Assembly: GCA_009760855.2 (NCBI GenBank)
Contig: WPIO01000164.1
Location: 242,001-306,000, forward strand
DNA length: 64,000 bases
Source of the DNA: Cristatella mucedo
Lineage: Eukaryota > Bryozoa > Phylactolaemata > Cristatellidae
Direction: 5' to 3'
In this document: in pieces, positions 30,691-42,934 of the stretch
How the letters are laid out: each line of letters opens with the position of its first letter
Position numbering within the stretch: position 1 is the stretch's first letter
The notes under the pieces: model-generated
The model's database searches: none
The model's input: only the letters and a program-made list of their open reading frames with translations
What the model was told of the DNA's origin: nothing
Made by a program: the position numbers and the translations under genes

Positions 30691-33230
30691 CCAGCAGACT
30701 ATGAGACTTCAGACGTTCTTCTTATGAGACGTCAGACGTCTGTTTGGGTTAAAGATAGCAAGTTACTTTCTCGCAGTGCCTTTAATCTAATTCCGGCTCT
30801 TTTATCTTCAGCCCGACAGCGAATGATTCCGTTTAGAAAGATTCCTGCATAAGTTCTTAGTGCAAACCTAGGCTGTGTTCGAGGTATTGTTTTCACAACA
30901 AACCAAAAATATGGAAAGAATCGAATGATGAATCCTTGTTTGTTTTAATTTCCGGACTTGTCGTTCCGGCATTGTCGGACGAGCGATGCGAAATTTAGGG
31001 TCAGAAACGGCAGAATTTATCTTTTTGATTGCGAAAAGTGGAGGTGCTATTTCGAAACAAGATATCGCTCCAGCTTGCCAAGCAATGACGTCAGAATTGT
31101 GCAGCCATTCTGACAGCTATCGAGTATTCGGACTTCATAGGTATGCCGAAGAAATGCTTTACCATTTTGAATGGTTTTCTCAATAACCATTGAGACTGGC
31201 AATAATGAGATAAATGGATAGCCAAAAATAACCTACTAGAGTTGCAATTTCTCAGTGTGCCATTGATGTCACGTCCTTAAAAGATCATTTCAGTGGTATT
31301 AAAATATGCCGAGAATACATCGCTTTGACTTAACGGCCAGGTTAAGGATGTTATTGAGCCAGCTATAGGTTGCTGACTTATTACATGCCCTAATTCAGGC
31401 TGTTCCTTTACATGCATTTTGGGGTCACAAATTAAATTTTAAGGTAATTGTACGGTGATTGCATTAATGAAACGGTGGCTCAATAAATGAGTCATAGATA
31501 GACTTCTATTTATTTATAACAGGCTGCTGAATAATAATGACTAAGAGCGGATGGCCGAAAACATACTGCCATTTTAGTAAAGGAGCGATCAGTGCAATAG
31601 CTAATAGGTTGTATTTCTAGGCAATGCTTGTAGCTATAGAGCTGATCATAAACACTGACTTCTATAAACTTCCGCTCGACGGAACCTGTGAGATTCAAGC
31701 TTTAGGATGTTGATAGCAAGTGCTTCACCTGCCAAGAGGCCACGGCCGCCTGGAGCATGGCTACGAAGGGTCCCCTGCTGCCCGTGTGCCAAGGCCACAA
31801 AGGGGCTGCAGCTACTAAAAAGACGCGACAGCTATTGCACCGAAGATCCGCTTGCTGCTTGCTACACAAAATCCAAACTAAAGATTACTGATCTATGCTC
31901 TGAAACTTACGATAATGTATTCAAGTCAAAGCCGCTGTAAGACTGTTGAAAGCCTTCTTTGCTGAATGACTCGACTCATATACTCTATGCATATGGAATT
32001 TTTAAGCAAACCTATGGGCGCTCTTAGCTGTGCCTGCAGCTGATGCTGTGCACTGCTGTTGAAATATCTGAGCGCCTCTCGTGAACTTATGGTGAAGCTC
32101 TTACAGAGTCGCAGGTACATTTACGGAAAATATTAAAAGACCAAAAGTGTCCGTGTGCAGTGCTGTAACAAGGCGGTGCTTAATAAAAAAATAAGAGAAC
32201 CAATGCTATAACTAGCCGATTCAGAAGCAACAAGCTGATGTTAGTAATCTTAGTGCTTTTCGGATGACAGAACAAACTTGTGTTGTTACTGGCAGTTAAA
32301 GAACAAGGGAACCCTTAGCACTTCGGAAAATATCTGACTCAAAAATACATCGAGCGGGCTAGTGGTCGTCAGTAAGGCCGAGGCAAATAGATGCATACAT
32401 ATTATGGGGTTGTCATTCACCTTTAGGTCTTTGTCGTATAGTGAGCTGCCCCATGTTTGTAAGACTCAGTGTTGCCGTGAAGCCATTCACCAGTCAATGG
32501 TCGAGAAAATTAGGGCAGTTGATTACCCAGCCGACAAACAGAACGTTGACCGTATCCAAATAGGGACAAAAAACAAGAGACAAACGGGCCCAATATATAG
32601 TAGTCCTATTTGATTACTATTGGCTGAGCAAGTCATCACGCATAATAGTCTTAAGACTACTGGCTGTTCTTCCTGATCACGCTCTGATCAGCACTGATTA
32701 ACTGTAGATGGTGTGGCCTAGGCAGGGGTCTATTGGCCTAGTTACAGCCAATCAGCTATGGTCTGCAGCTCCAAAAATAGCCAGTGTCCTGAGTAAGAAG
32801 TGATGCACTGCAGGTCAAGGTGAAATCGTTCGGCACCATGGCTGTCAAGCGGATTCAGCCAACAATGTTTACATTTGATCCGCTAAACATATGGATTATA
32901 GTGTGTGATTGTAAAGCGTTCAGCTGTCAATCTATGGGTAACAGGATCCGTGGTTAGGCTGGCTAGATCCAGCAGCCGATTTCTCTTATTTTGAATGGGC
33001 TCTGCTTCTCCTGGGCATTGAAAATGATCCAAACGCTGTCTGATTCTTTAGATATTTAAAGAAGAGTAATGAAAAAACAGTTTTTCTATCAAGATCATTA
33101 AAGAACTTTTGGGTATCTAGCCTCTTCACCAGCATCCACCGATGGCTATAGATATAAGCTTAGTTCTCAAGAGATTATATTTGGAAAACTCAATCTACTG
33201 AATAAAACTATACAAATGCTATTCAGCCAT
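30691..33230. other. No recognised feature over 2.5 kb
   Basis: No LINE, SINE, RNA gene or convincing exon seen. Around 31740-31810 there is a short GC-rich patch (GGCCACGGCCGCCTGGAGC) that contrasts with its surroundings. ORFs are short and have no motif. Confidence 0.3.
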
Positions 33231-33400
33231 GATGGCCTATTAGGTACGGCATTTGCTTTTCACAACCTCTGGCCCGAAGACATTAGTTTGAAGCCTGAGG
33301 AAGGCGATCCTTTATTGCAGCAGCAAACAGTTTTGATAGACTTCAAGGCTCTCGTGCAGCTGTATAGAAGAGGCTGTTACAATCAATTAGTGGCATTATT
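33231..33400 (+). mobile_element. SINE-2, degenerate copy
   Basis: GGCCTATTAGGTACGGCATT TGCTTTT, CTGGCCCGAAGACATTAG, GAAGGCGATCCTTTAT, CAAGGCTCTCGTGCAGCTG and AGAAGAGGCTGTTACAATCA align in order with the copy at 5302-5488. The A and B boxes are mutated. The 63-codon ORF over it is a by-product. Confidence 0.65.
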
Positions 33401-34254
33401 TTCATAGTATTAAGAAAGCTTGGTCAAACGTTTACTATAACATATGCATGCAGCAGGCCTAGTGTCGTTAGAGGTAGCAAACACAGCTTCAAAATGCCAA
33501 TAGGGATAGTAGTAGCAAACACAATAAAGGGCGAACCAACGCACACATTTCAAAGACGAGCTTTAGTAGTTAGCTCTTTGGCCTACCTGACGTCAGTGAG
33601 TCAAGTCCAGAACCTCATTGGTGCTGCAGGGTTTTGAAATAGCAGTGCCCTTAAGCAGTATTCGTCTTTGAGGAAAATATATTTCGTCCACATGAGGCAA
33701 GCGTGGTCTGTACCGATACAGCTTCACCAGCGACCTGAACTTGCCAATAATGAAATAGCTGAGGTCGACCAATCAGAGTGCCTCTGTGCTGGAGAGAATG
33801 TATAGTGCAGTGCCGCATCTGCATTGGCTCACCAGTAATATGAAGCAGTCTATGGTTACACATTCTGATGAGTATCTCAGACGTACATCAGGGTTGTCGT
33901 AGCAAAGTTTCAGTACTTTTTCAGTCGACACGACCAAACGTCATTATGGAAGGTTCCGAGACTATCCAATGCGAATATTAAGAAAATATACTCTCATGCG
34001 TAAAGCCAGTGCCACACCGTTAGTATATGCTTCAGGCTTAAATGACTCTCGAAAGAGCTACTTCATAGCTGTCTTCTGATAAAGCACTCAAGTGGGTCCG
34101 ACGCTCGCAAAGTAACTAGTCTAGTGTGGCAGCTTCGCTTCACATAGTACTAAAAATATAACCTTAACTATCTTAAAAATTCTCTGGACATTGCAAAAAA
34201 GGCCAACTGCTTTGTTTAAGGTCGGCCACTTGCTAGAGAGCAGATAGCAGCAGT
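33401..34254. other. No recognised feature
   Basis: Unassigned spacer. Confidence 0.35.
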
Positions 34255-34460
34255 CAAATTACGACAGAAAAGACTGTCCTCAAGTCATATATCGTGGGAG
34301 CGGAGAGAGAGAGAGAGTTTGACAAGCTGGAAGGCTGGAAATGATCGAAGCGTACATACAGCTGAGTCTCATCCGCATAGTTATGAGAGTCTAGATTTTT
34401 CTTGATGATTATATCGGCAAAAGCGATATGATAATTTGTGAAAAGCATTTGACCAATAAC
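34255..34460 (-). mobile_element. LINE-A RT fragment, minus
   Basis: Minus strand reads MLFTNYHIAFADIIIKKNLD then HNYADETQLYVRFD, i.e. the segment before and through the catalytic box, here Y-A-D-E. The downstream NSLNSLA part carries a short (GA)n growth at 34302-34317. Confidence 0.75.
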
Positions 34461-34599
34461 ATAGCTCTGTTTAAATCCATGATTTAGAAGCTCTTGGGAT
34501 GCACCTTCGGTTCACAAGCAATGTTTCATCAAGAGAGTATAAGTTTTGAGAAGTTTAAAAGATTGACTTAGTAACGTTTAACATGTTGAACGCACTTTT

Positions 34600-34800
34600 A
34601 TCTCGGGGATTGACACTGGCAGTGCTAAAATAAGTCACATCCATTTGTATTTTAGGTCATTTCCAGCTCGGTTACCACCGGTCTCTGTAAGCATGACTGC
34701 AAGATCTGGAGTCATCTTGACGTTTTCCGATAAAGTTTCTGACTGGGCCTCTCTCTGCAGTTGGTGAGGCGCATGTAGTTGTTATCTTATTACGTGAAAA
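34600..34800 (-). mobile_element. LINE endonuclease N-terminal remnant and 5' flank
   Basis: Minus strand reads SENVKMTPDLAVMLTETGG, resembling the start of an APE endonuclease (compare QKLDAFLLTETW in LINE-B). Upstream on that strand lies TTTTTCACGTAATAAGATAA, a segment also found at 56680-56705. Decayed, family uncertain. Confidence 0.45.
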
Positions 34801-35165
34801 AAGTGTCAGCACGCATAAGCACATAAATAACGAAAAAGCGATGTCACCATTGAATTTAGAAATTCAGACGTGGTATCCCATCTAGGCAAGCCTTAACTTT
34901 GCTATTCTGAACAGCATAAAGTAGGTGGAGTTTATTAGGGAGATGATGGGGCCGTCTAATGAAAAATAAACTTTGAAAACCTTGCATCTAGATTTTGTGC
35001 AGAGTGAACGAATGATATCGAGGCAGATTGATTTTGAGCATTAGGTTTTACAGTTTCTGAATCGTACTTGGTTTGCCCATAACTTATAAGTTAGGGTAAT
35101 AATCATTCAATTTAAAGAATTTTGCTACCCTCAATGTGCAGACGTCATCTGTACATGGTGTAGGA
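34801..35165 (-). mobile_element. LINE-A fragments, minus
   Basis: AAGTGTCAGCACGCATAAGC AC is LINE-A 3'UTR reversed. After a jump near 34865, CAGACGTGGTATCCCATCTA to about 35165 is the reverse of the CLDKDTTSK to TWMAANFLKLND region. The internal segment between them is deleted. Confidence 0.7.
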
Positions 35166-35539
35166 AGGATGCATGGTATCCCCTAGCTGCAATATCTTTT
35201 GAAGACTTCCGAAAGCATTTGCGAGTTCTTTTATAATTTATTTTCAGTGCTGACTCTGACGTTGCGTCCACAAAATATATTGCACTCGTTAGTCCACAGT
35301 AAATGTTAGCCCGTAAAAAGAATTTGACTGTCTATAGGCACTAGTAAGATACCATATTTATTTTGTAATGCTTAAATAGTTCTTCGCTCAACATTTTTGG
35401 TGCCTTCCTTCTCTTGTTTCAGACTTCCTAGGCAATAGATAGTAAGAGTTTTAGCGTCGCACTATATTCTTCCGACCTAAGTATTATTGCTGAGATTATA
35501 GGAAAACTTATATCATGTACCAATTATGCTTTTCTGATT
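35166..35539. other. No recognised feature
   Basis: Unassigned AT-rich spacer. Confidence 0.35.
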
Positions 35540-36575
35540 AATAATTATAGTAAGAATACACTTGATGAAGCACCCTAGGAGAACTCAATCTCTTGCTCGA
35601 CACTTTACATTTGCTGCAAGAGAAACACGATCTAAGGGTGAGTGGTATCATACTTGATAAACAACATCAATAACATGGTTAGGTGTGACATGCACAGGGT
35701 CAGCATGCACAGTGCGATTAGTGGTAGCATGCACAGTATAAGCACACATAAGCACATTAAGGATGAATCACAAGAACCCGGTAAATGCTGTCGTGAAGAG
35801 ATACTTTCGTAAGTTCTTTAAATTTGGTAAAGTCAGTGGATGTCATGAAGCAAGTCGGGAGTGAGTTCTTTGCTTTGGGAGCATACGAACTGAATGCACG
35901 GTCTCTAAAGGATTTGATGTTTGAACGAGGTATAGGCAAACAGATAGATTCTGAAAAGTAGGCAGCATGATGCTTAGCCTATGGGGGGAGTAAATACAAT
36001 TGGTAGGCTGGAGCCAAATACTGAAGCGACCTAAAAGTGAGTGACGAAGCCTTGAAGTCGAAGCGTTGCTCGACTGGGAGCCAGTACAGGTCGGTGAGAA
36101 GTGGTGTGACATGGCTATTGCTATGCTCATGACAGACAAGCTTAGCTGCAAAGTTTTGCAACAGCTGTAAGGGACTGATTGCACATGCCTGTGGGCTGGC
36201 AAGCAATCAGTTCCAGAAGTCAAGATGTCACAAATGCACGGACAAACTTTAATGCATTATCATCATCTCAATATTTTCAAATTTTTGCAAAGTTGTGTAG
36301 CTGAAAGTAGGCCGCCTTGATTGTGGAGCCGATATGATCGTCAAATAAAAGTCCGTTTTAACGTGAAACCTAACTTTTGTGCAGATTCCACAGGAGATAT
36401 ACTGGCAGAGCCGAAATTGAGCATCAGTATTTCCTATTTCTAAATCACACTTGGTTTGCCCATGACTAGTAAGGTAGTTGTATCATCATTTAATTTAAAG
36501 GAAATTTGCTGCTATCCACGAGTGGATAAAATCAATACATGAAGCAAGAGAGTTGAGAGAATTCTAGGTGCTAGG
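35540..36575 (-). mobile_element. LINE-A 3' half, minus
   Basis: Tail and CACCCTAGGAGAACTCAATC at the low end, 3'UTR to about 35760, C-terminal domain at 35757-36240 with several frameshifts (VTPLLTDLYWLPVEQRFDFK), then post-YADD sequence to about 36575. Confidence 0.8.
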
Positions 36576-36639
36576 TTGAGTAAGCCTAGAGTTCACTTCC
36601 AATAAGGTGCATGACCTTACCTGATTTATAATAATCGTT

Positions 36640-37315
36640 GTAATAATTTTATTAATTTAACTTTTTGGCGCCTTCAGAGAAACTAGTGTCTTTCGGAAAC
36701 TTCGCAGATACTGCGAAGGAAGCATTATATAATTCTTTTCATCCGTGGCATTCTCGATGAAAAGTATAGCAGGGTTGGCTGTGACGTGCACAGGGTCGTC
36801 AAGCAATTTATGTTAGTTGCAGTATCGACAGTGTACATCAGCACAAAATTGACGAATTGCATAGAACCACAGTGCTTAGATAGATAGATGAGATGTGCCT
36901 TGTTTTTAAATGACGTCAATTGGTGGTAATCGTGTACGCCTGTCGAATTCAGTTTCATGCTGTGATAGTAAATTAACAAAAGGAACGGTTTGTAAAATAC
37001 CCGAGGTTCGTATTAGGTGTGCCTTACCGATTAAATTAGGAAAATCGGATGGCAAGACAGTTAGCCATGTGGACGATAGTAGATTTGATGGTTGGGCTGA
37101 AGTCACAGAATTAATGGACCTAAAAGTGCTGACATAACTGTGAAGTAGATGATCTGCTTGACTGGGAGGCAGTGCAGCTCTGGAGATGCATCACGACGTG
37201 GCAACTGCAAATCTCGCGATATGTGAGAACCTAGTTGTAGAGTTTTGTTCAATCTGAAAATACCCGAACGTGCAGGCCGATAGACGAGCAAGCTGTGAGT
37301 TTCTGAAGACTTGAC
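36640..37315 (-). mobile_element. LINE-A 3' part, highly diverged, minus
   Basis: A weak 3' block (GGCGCCTTCAGAGAAACTAG), 3'UTR pieces (GTGACGTGCACAGGGTCGTC), then CTGAAGTCACAGAATTAATG GACCTAAAAGTG and GCTTGACTGGGAGGCAGTGC. This is the most decayed LINE-A copy I can still align. Confidence 0.6.
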
Positions 37316-39655
37316 GGTATTTAAAACGAAGATACAAAACTACCTGACCTCAGTGCCTTCAATGGCTTCTGATGCATAGCCAACATGGCAAGCTTTTGCT
37401 TGCCGACAACGTCTACATTATTAAGATTTAATTGGCATTTCTCATTCGGAATCTCAGCGTAAGTCCTAAAACAAGATTTAGTCTAATATTTTGTTAATAT
37501 TACCAGTGTCATTATGAATAAGACAGCCTTGACTTTGGTGGAACGTAATATTTGCTTAACATCTTCAAGTCGTGTCGGGTTGACTTTAAAAAACACTCTA
37601 ATAGAAAAATAACTAGTCACAGATTGAAGGATTTTCATGGATAAATCAAGATTAGTTCTTGATGGATTTCCATTTGGCTTTGAGTTTTTATCAGGTCGCT
37701 TGATTTAGCATTTGGATTTAGTTAGTTTGTTCGGAAGGTCGGTGGTAATCCGAGAGTCACCAGGCTCAGTGGAGATGGCTAGCAATAAACCCTACGAAAT
37801 CAAGGTTGCTTGCACGATGTCATGAAATAATTTCACTACTTAAGGGCTTCGGCAACATTATCCCAGTTATGTCGGATGAGAGTTAAATAATTGAGACGAA
37901 AAAAAACTAACTTTAAGTCTCAAGATCTACAGTATTAATTCTAAAGAATTTTCCTGCTAACCACTTTTTTAGAGGGCAAGATACGTCAACGGTAACTAGG
38001 GACGTTTTTTTCATATTTGACGGCAGCACTTTAGGACAAAGGCTAGGACGGGATTGATAGCAGCGGTACCTCTTTAGAACAAGAGATGAATATAGCAATG
38101 AATGCATCAGAGACTGGCACTAAGAATTAAAGAGACGAAGTCTAGGGTGCTAAGGCTTTCGAGTTTGGATCTAGTAGGCGGCTGGAATCTAGAAAAAACA
38201 TAGATTCCGCTATCCTTACAATCTTGATCTACTAGGAAATATTGCAGCGATCCGCCGAAAATGTTGCGGTAATGTAAATACGAATGCAGCAAGGGCATAT
38301 ATTCTCAAACGAGTCGTTTCTTAATTAGTGAAGAAGCAGTCTGCTTGGTAACAAGGGGAAAGACTGGTGGTAGTTTTGCTCATTTGTGTAAGATTCGAAC
38401 CCGTAAGAAGTAAATTCGGTATTTTACCTAGCTAAAACGTGCTGGCACGACTTGCAATAACACTAAAATGCCTAGCCAATATAAATACATATTTTAGAAA
38501 AAAGAGTTTTGTTTTACGACAGCTTTCGGAAATTTGTATTGGTTACTCGTTGCTTACCTGGTTTAGCCTCCAAAAGCATGAGGCATCTTGGAGTGGAGTT
38601 GCTCGTAATTATGTCGGCGAAGGATTGAACGTCGGTTCTGATTACAGTTATGACCTGCACACGATTTATGATATCAGTAGTTTATTGGTCATTGCCTTTT
38701 ATGGCCTTGTTATAGCCAGGGCCATTTTGGCTACGGATTACTGCAGTATTAATATTCATAATAAGAAGGAGACGATTGCATAGGACCTTCATAGAGCTGA
38801 GAGGTGCGTATCGGCATGTTTCGTGTTTCTAGAATTTCAAGTCTTAAGCGAGTTCCGGGCTTTCAAGAGCCCAAATAAAAAAAAGAACCTTTGGGCAGTG
38901 TCAGTCAGTCTTAGTGATAATGATGTAAGCCTGTGGCTGACTCGTTCTGTGAGGCTTAGCCTCCTTCGCTTAACTAAGCGCTCCTGTGACTGATCAATTA
39001 TGGCTAAACTGAATTTCTCCATAGATTTCGCGGAAGCAGATTTTTTAAACAGTGTGAGCCTATAGATTCGTTCTTTAAGATGAAATCGGAGAGGAAAACG
39101 GAAGCTCAGTGTCACTCGACTGTTTAAGAACCTGACGTGAATTCATCACTTTTGTCTTTTCCTAAGATTGCTGAAGCACGTCTAAGAAATTAGGCTTCTC
39201 ACTACATGTTATCTTTAGATTATTCATTATTTTAATAGGATAACTAATTACAGGTTTTTATTTTGGCTCCCACCTTTGGTCCTCGCGATTTGCCCATAAA
39301 CGATTCAATAATATTACAACTGCAAAATTTGATTGGAATGCTGCGAGGAGTCTCCAAATAGGCATCTTTAGTGTGGATTCTGAGTTTGAAGCAGTACACG
39401 TGACTCACTCTGATCGGACCATTGCAGTAGGATTTAAGCGCTTGCATCTCACAATACGTCCTAGGCAAAAGTTCTAAATGAGTGATCATTCTTGTTTCTA
39501 TGTCATTTGGGCTAGCTAATGCTGTTCTGTTTGGAGACCCACCTCATTTCAACCCTCACAACCATAGTGGAGTTCAGCCAGTAATGGTACAACGGTTCCA
39601 ATCGTATGGCTATGTATGGCAACCATATTAAGATTTTAGACTCTTTCATCTACCG
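37316..39655. other. No recognised feature over 2.3 kb
   Basis: No repeat family recognised. A 114-codon ORF on the plus strand (38439-38783) has a hydrophobic C-terminal stretch (SSLLVIAFYGLVIARAILA) but no other support. Confidence 0.3.
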
Positions 39656-39657
<2 letters not shown>

Positions 39658-39686
<29 letters not shown>

Positions 39687-39687
39687 T
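39658..39687. repeat. (CA)n microsatellite
   Basis: About 30 bp of uninterrupted AC dinucleotide. Confidence 0.95.
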
Positions 39688-39694
39688 GTTTTAC

Positions 39695-40090
39695 TTGCCC
39701 GCGGGAATTCCTTCATTGGCTGAAGGGTTTGTTGTTTCAAACGGCACGCCCAATCCTTTACTGAGACAGATAGAAGATCAGAAATATTGTGATATAGCTT
39801 TCACAAACGTATTTACAAGCGGTAATAGCACCCTGATTGAATTTTTAATCGTCGTTGTAGACATGCATCACTGGACTCGTAGGTCAGCATACGATGCCCA
39901 AATTAGTGCCTCACTACCAAGTTGGGGCAAGGTAAGGCTATTTCAGAAAGGCTCGCCCTCGTACAGTGTTAAATATGGATCTCAAAGTGCTTTTCTCATG
40001 CTAAGATTCATGAACTATGCATCAACAAAAGAAAAGCACCCGGTAGCCACTGCCGTGGCCGGAGTCGCCAGGTCCGACGGAGCTCCTTGA
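39695..40090 (+). CDS. Unidentified 131-codon ORF
   Basis: Open frame between the (CA)n tract and LINE-B sequence, containing EGFVVSNGTPNPLLRQIEDQ and SGNSTLIEFLIVVVDMHHW. No match to LINE-A or LINE-B proteins and no family recognised. No promoter or splice support. It may be chance. Confidence 0.12.
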   Translation: MPAGIPSLAEGFVVSNGTPNPLLRQIEDQKYCDIAFTNVFTSGNSTLIEFLIVVVDMHHWTRRSAYDAQISASLPSWGKVRLFQKGSPSYSVKYGSQSAFLMLRFMNYASTKEKHPVATAVAGVARSDGAP

Positions 40091-40167
40091 GTACCCGCTC
40101 GTTTGGTATTCCTAGCATTGTCTCGAACCGCTCAGCCCGCTCCTTCAAAATTTGCTGCCATTCATGT

Positions 40168-41043
40168 CTTGATGACACCCTAAGCGTGTGTCTGGATTAA
40201 AAGGCTTCGCTGTTCTAATAGGTGATGTTATTGTGCGACCTTCACCACGTGCTCGTAATCTAGGTGCCGTGTTCGACAGCTGCCTCAATTTCAAAAGCTT
40301 CATTCAGAAGACTGCCTCTACAGCTAGCCATCACATCCGATCCCTATCCAAGATTAGAAGCTGTCTCGCACAGTGGCTTGTAAAAATTTAACTAGCTCGT
40401 TAGTTCTGTCTCGGCTTGATTATTGTAATTCCCTTTTGGCTGGGCGACCAAAGAAAGCTATTATGCCACTGCAGCGGACTATGAATATGGCTGCAAGGCT
40501 GGTCTTCAAGTCCCAGCGATTTGAGCACGTGTCACCTCTGCTGGAAGAGCTAGGATGGTTGCCGGTTGAGCAAATGATACAGAGCGAAGTTCTTACGCTG
40601 ACCCACAAGGCCCGCCACGGCTTGGCTCCTTCGTACCTAGCTGAACTGCTGCATCAGTTTCAGCCTGTTCGCGCCCTGAGGTCCTGTGTGGACAATAAAT
40701 TAGCTGTCCCTTTCCTCCGCTTAAAGACAGTTGGCGACAGAAGCTTTAGCTCTGCAGGTCCTAGGCTGGAACTCGCTGCCATAATTCTTACTCAACGACA
40801 TCTACTCTCAAACTGCAATCTTTTTCAGCGGTCCTGAAATGCTACTTCTATGCTACTCACTACCTCAAGTGCTCTCCTGACTCTGCTATGCTTCCCACTT
40901 TCTCTTTGTTGCGTGAGGCGAAGTCTGTTGGGTACCGAATGCGTACCGAAAGCCGCTTAGGCTGTGAGTGTGGTATACAAAACTCTCCTGCATGACACCC
41001 ACATGGTCTTTATGACTTCGTGGTGTTACTGACTAAGATACAC
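40168..41043 (+). mobile_element. LINE-B C-terminal copy
   Basis: Starts at ACACCCTAAGCGTGTGTCTG (HPKRVSGLKGFAVLIGDVIV) and continues through RNLGAVFDSCLNFKSFIQKT, LVLSRLDYCNSLLAGRPKKA, SPLLEELGWLPVEQMIQSEV and THKARHGLAPSYLAELLHQF. Open at 40188-40391 and 40373-40837. A deletion near 40775 breaks the SAGPRLWNSLP frame. The 3' end ACACCCACATGGTC to about 41043 has almost no tail. Confidence 0.85.
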
Positions 41044-41049
41044 TTAATT

Positions 41050-42102
41050 CCATTACCATTCAAAAAGCTGTAGTCAGGCAATTTCTCATGAAAGCGACGC
41101 TAGACAGGGAGAACTTAAGAAACTACCGCCCAGTCTCCTTTCTACCGTTCCTATCGAAGACGCTGGATCGGGTCGTGGCAGACCAGCTGAACTCATATAT
41201 TAAAACTTCCAACCTTCCTAGTAAGTTCCAGTCTGGCTTAGGAGCTAATCACTTCAGAGTCGTCATCGATCAGGATGTACAACGACCTACTTAGGAATGC
41301 AGACATGGGAAGAGTGTCTCTGCTGGTTTTGCTCGATCTTTCGGCAGCTTTTGAAACCATCGAGCACAAAGTTCTTCTAGAGCGCCTCTCATCTCGCCTG
41401 GGCATCAATGCCACTGCTCTGCAGTGGTTCTTGTCCTATCTCAGTGGGAGACTCCAGAGAATTGACATGAATGGACGAAGATTATCTAAGGTACCTCTGA
41501 AATATGGAGTACCTCAGGGCTCCGTGCTAGTTCCGGTTCTTTTCACCGTTTATTCTCTCCCTTTTTGCTGATGTGATTGCGAAGCACAATTTCAGCTGTT
41601 ACTTCTATGTGGATGATAGTCTGTTGTACCTTGGTTTGATCCCTCCCAACCTTCGAGCACGTCAAATTCTCTCAAATCACTTGCTGAATGCATTGATGTT
41701 TCGCACATGGATGGCAGCAAATTTTCTAAAACTAAACGATGATAAATCTAACTTACTAATTATGGGTAAACACAATGTGATTCAGAGATTGGAAAGGCTG
41801 ACTCTCAACATTGGCTCTGCCAGCATATCTCCTGTTAAATCAGCTCGAAATCGAGGTGTCATATTCCAAAGCAACGTCTCGTTAGACGACCATATCAGCT
41901 CCACAGTCAAATCTGTCGATTTTCATCCAAATAACATTGCTTAAATTCGGGGTTGTTTAGGTAAGGATGCCACTTCTAAGTTGGTCCATGCATTCGTCAC
42001 ATCCCGTCTTGATTTCTGCAACTCACTGCTTACTGGCCTACAAGCATGTGCGATCGAGCGATTGCAGCTAGCTCAAAACTCCGCAGCTAGGCTTGTATGC
42101 TG
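41050..42102 (+). mobile_element. LINE-A, 5' portion of a split copy
   Basis: RT from the PFKKAVVRQF-like block through [57 protein letters not shown], the catalytic box Y-V-D-D, NFLKLNDDKSNLLIMGKHN, to SAARLVC at 42098. Frameshifts at about 41265 and 41570 divide it into three open parts. The rest of the element continues at 42935, after a nested minus LINE-A. Confidence 0.85.
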
Positions 42103-42934
42103 TAATAATAATAATAATAATAATAATAATGTACTTGATAAAGCGCCCTATGAGGAATTAATCTCTTTCTAGGCACTTTAGATCTGCTGCAAAGGGAAAT
42201 GCAATTGAATGGTAAGTAAAATCCTGCTTGAAAAACAAACAAAATGAATAATATGGTTAGAGGCGACATGCACAGGGTCAGCATGCAAATGTGGTTAGTG
42301 GCAGAATGCACAGTGTCAGCACACATAAGCAAGTTAAAGACGAATTACAGGGACCCACTAAATGCTGCCCTAAATAGGTGTGTTTTTTAAGTTCCTTTTA
42401 AATGTGGTCAGGTCAGGGGATGTTCTGACGTAGGTCGGGAGGGAGTTTCAGGCTTTGGGAGCATATGAACTAAATGCAAGGTCTCCAAAGGATTTGACGT
42501 TTGTACGAGATATTTCTAGAGTATTGGATTCAGAAAAGCGGGTGGTACGATGCTTGGCCTGATGGGGGACTATGTCGGAGAGATAGGCTGGAGCCATAGA
42601 ATGAAGTGATCTAAAAGTCAGCGACAAAACCTTGAATTCAATCCGTTGCTTGACTGGTAGCCAGTGCAGGTCGGCGAGAAGTGAAGTAATGTGCCAACTG
42701 CGAAGCTCACGACAGTCAAGCCTAGCTGCGGAGTTTTGCACCAGCTGCAATCTCCTGATCGTGCATGCTGGTAGGCCAGAAAGCAATGAGTTGCAGAAGT
42801 CGAGACGAGATGTCACGAATGCATGTACCACCTTAAACTTGGTTTCCTTATTTAAAAAGGCCGAATTTTAGAAATATTATGAAGCTGAAAATAGGAGGAT
42901 TTGACCGTGGAGCTGATATGGTCGTCTAACAAGA
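42103..42934 (-). mobile_element. LINE-A nested inside LINE-A
   Basis: Minus copy with its (ATT)n tail at 42103-42130, full 3'UTR and C-terminal domain open at 42448-42831 (127 codons). It is truncated at about 42934 in the DDHISSTVKS segment. The interrupted host reads SAARLVC before and REISCHVTPILADL-like after, so the insertion is precise to a few bases; a 4-bp GCTG/GCCG pair may be the target duplication. Confidence 0.85.

Noticed and set aside
38439-38783. 114-codon ORF with a possible membrane segment
   Set aside because: No homology, splice or promoter support; length is within chance expectation for 64 kb.
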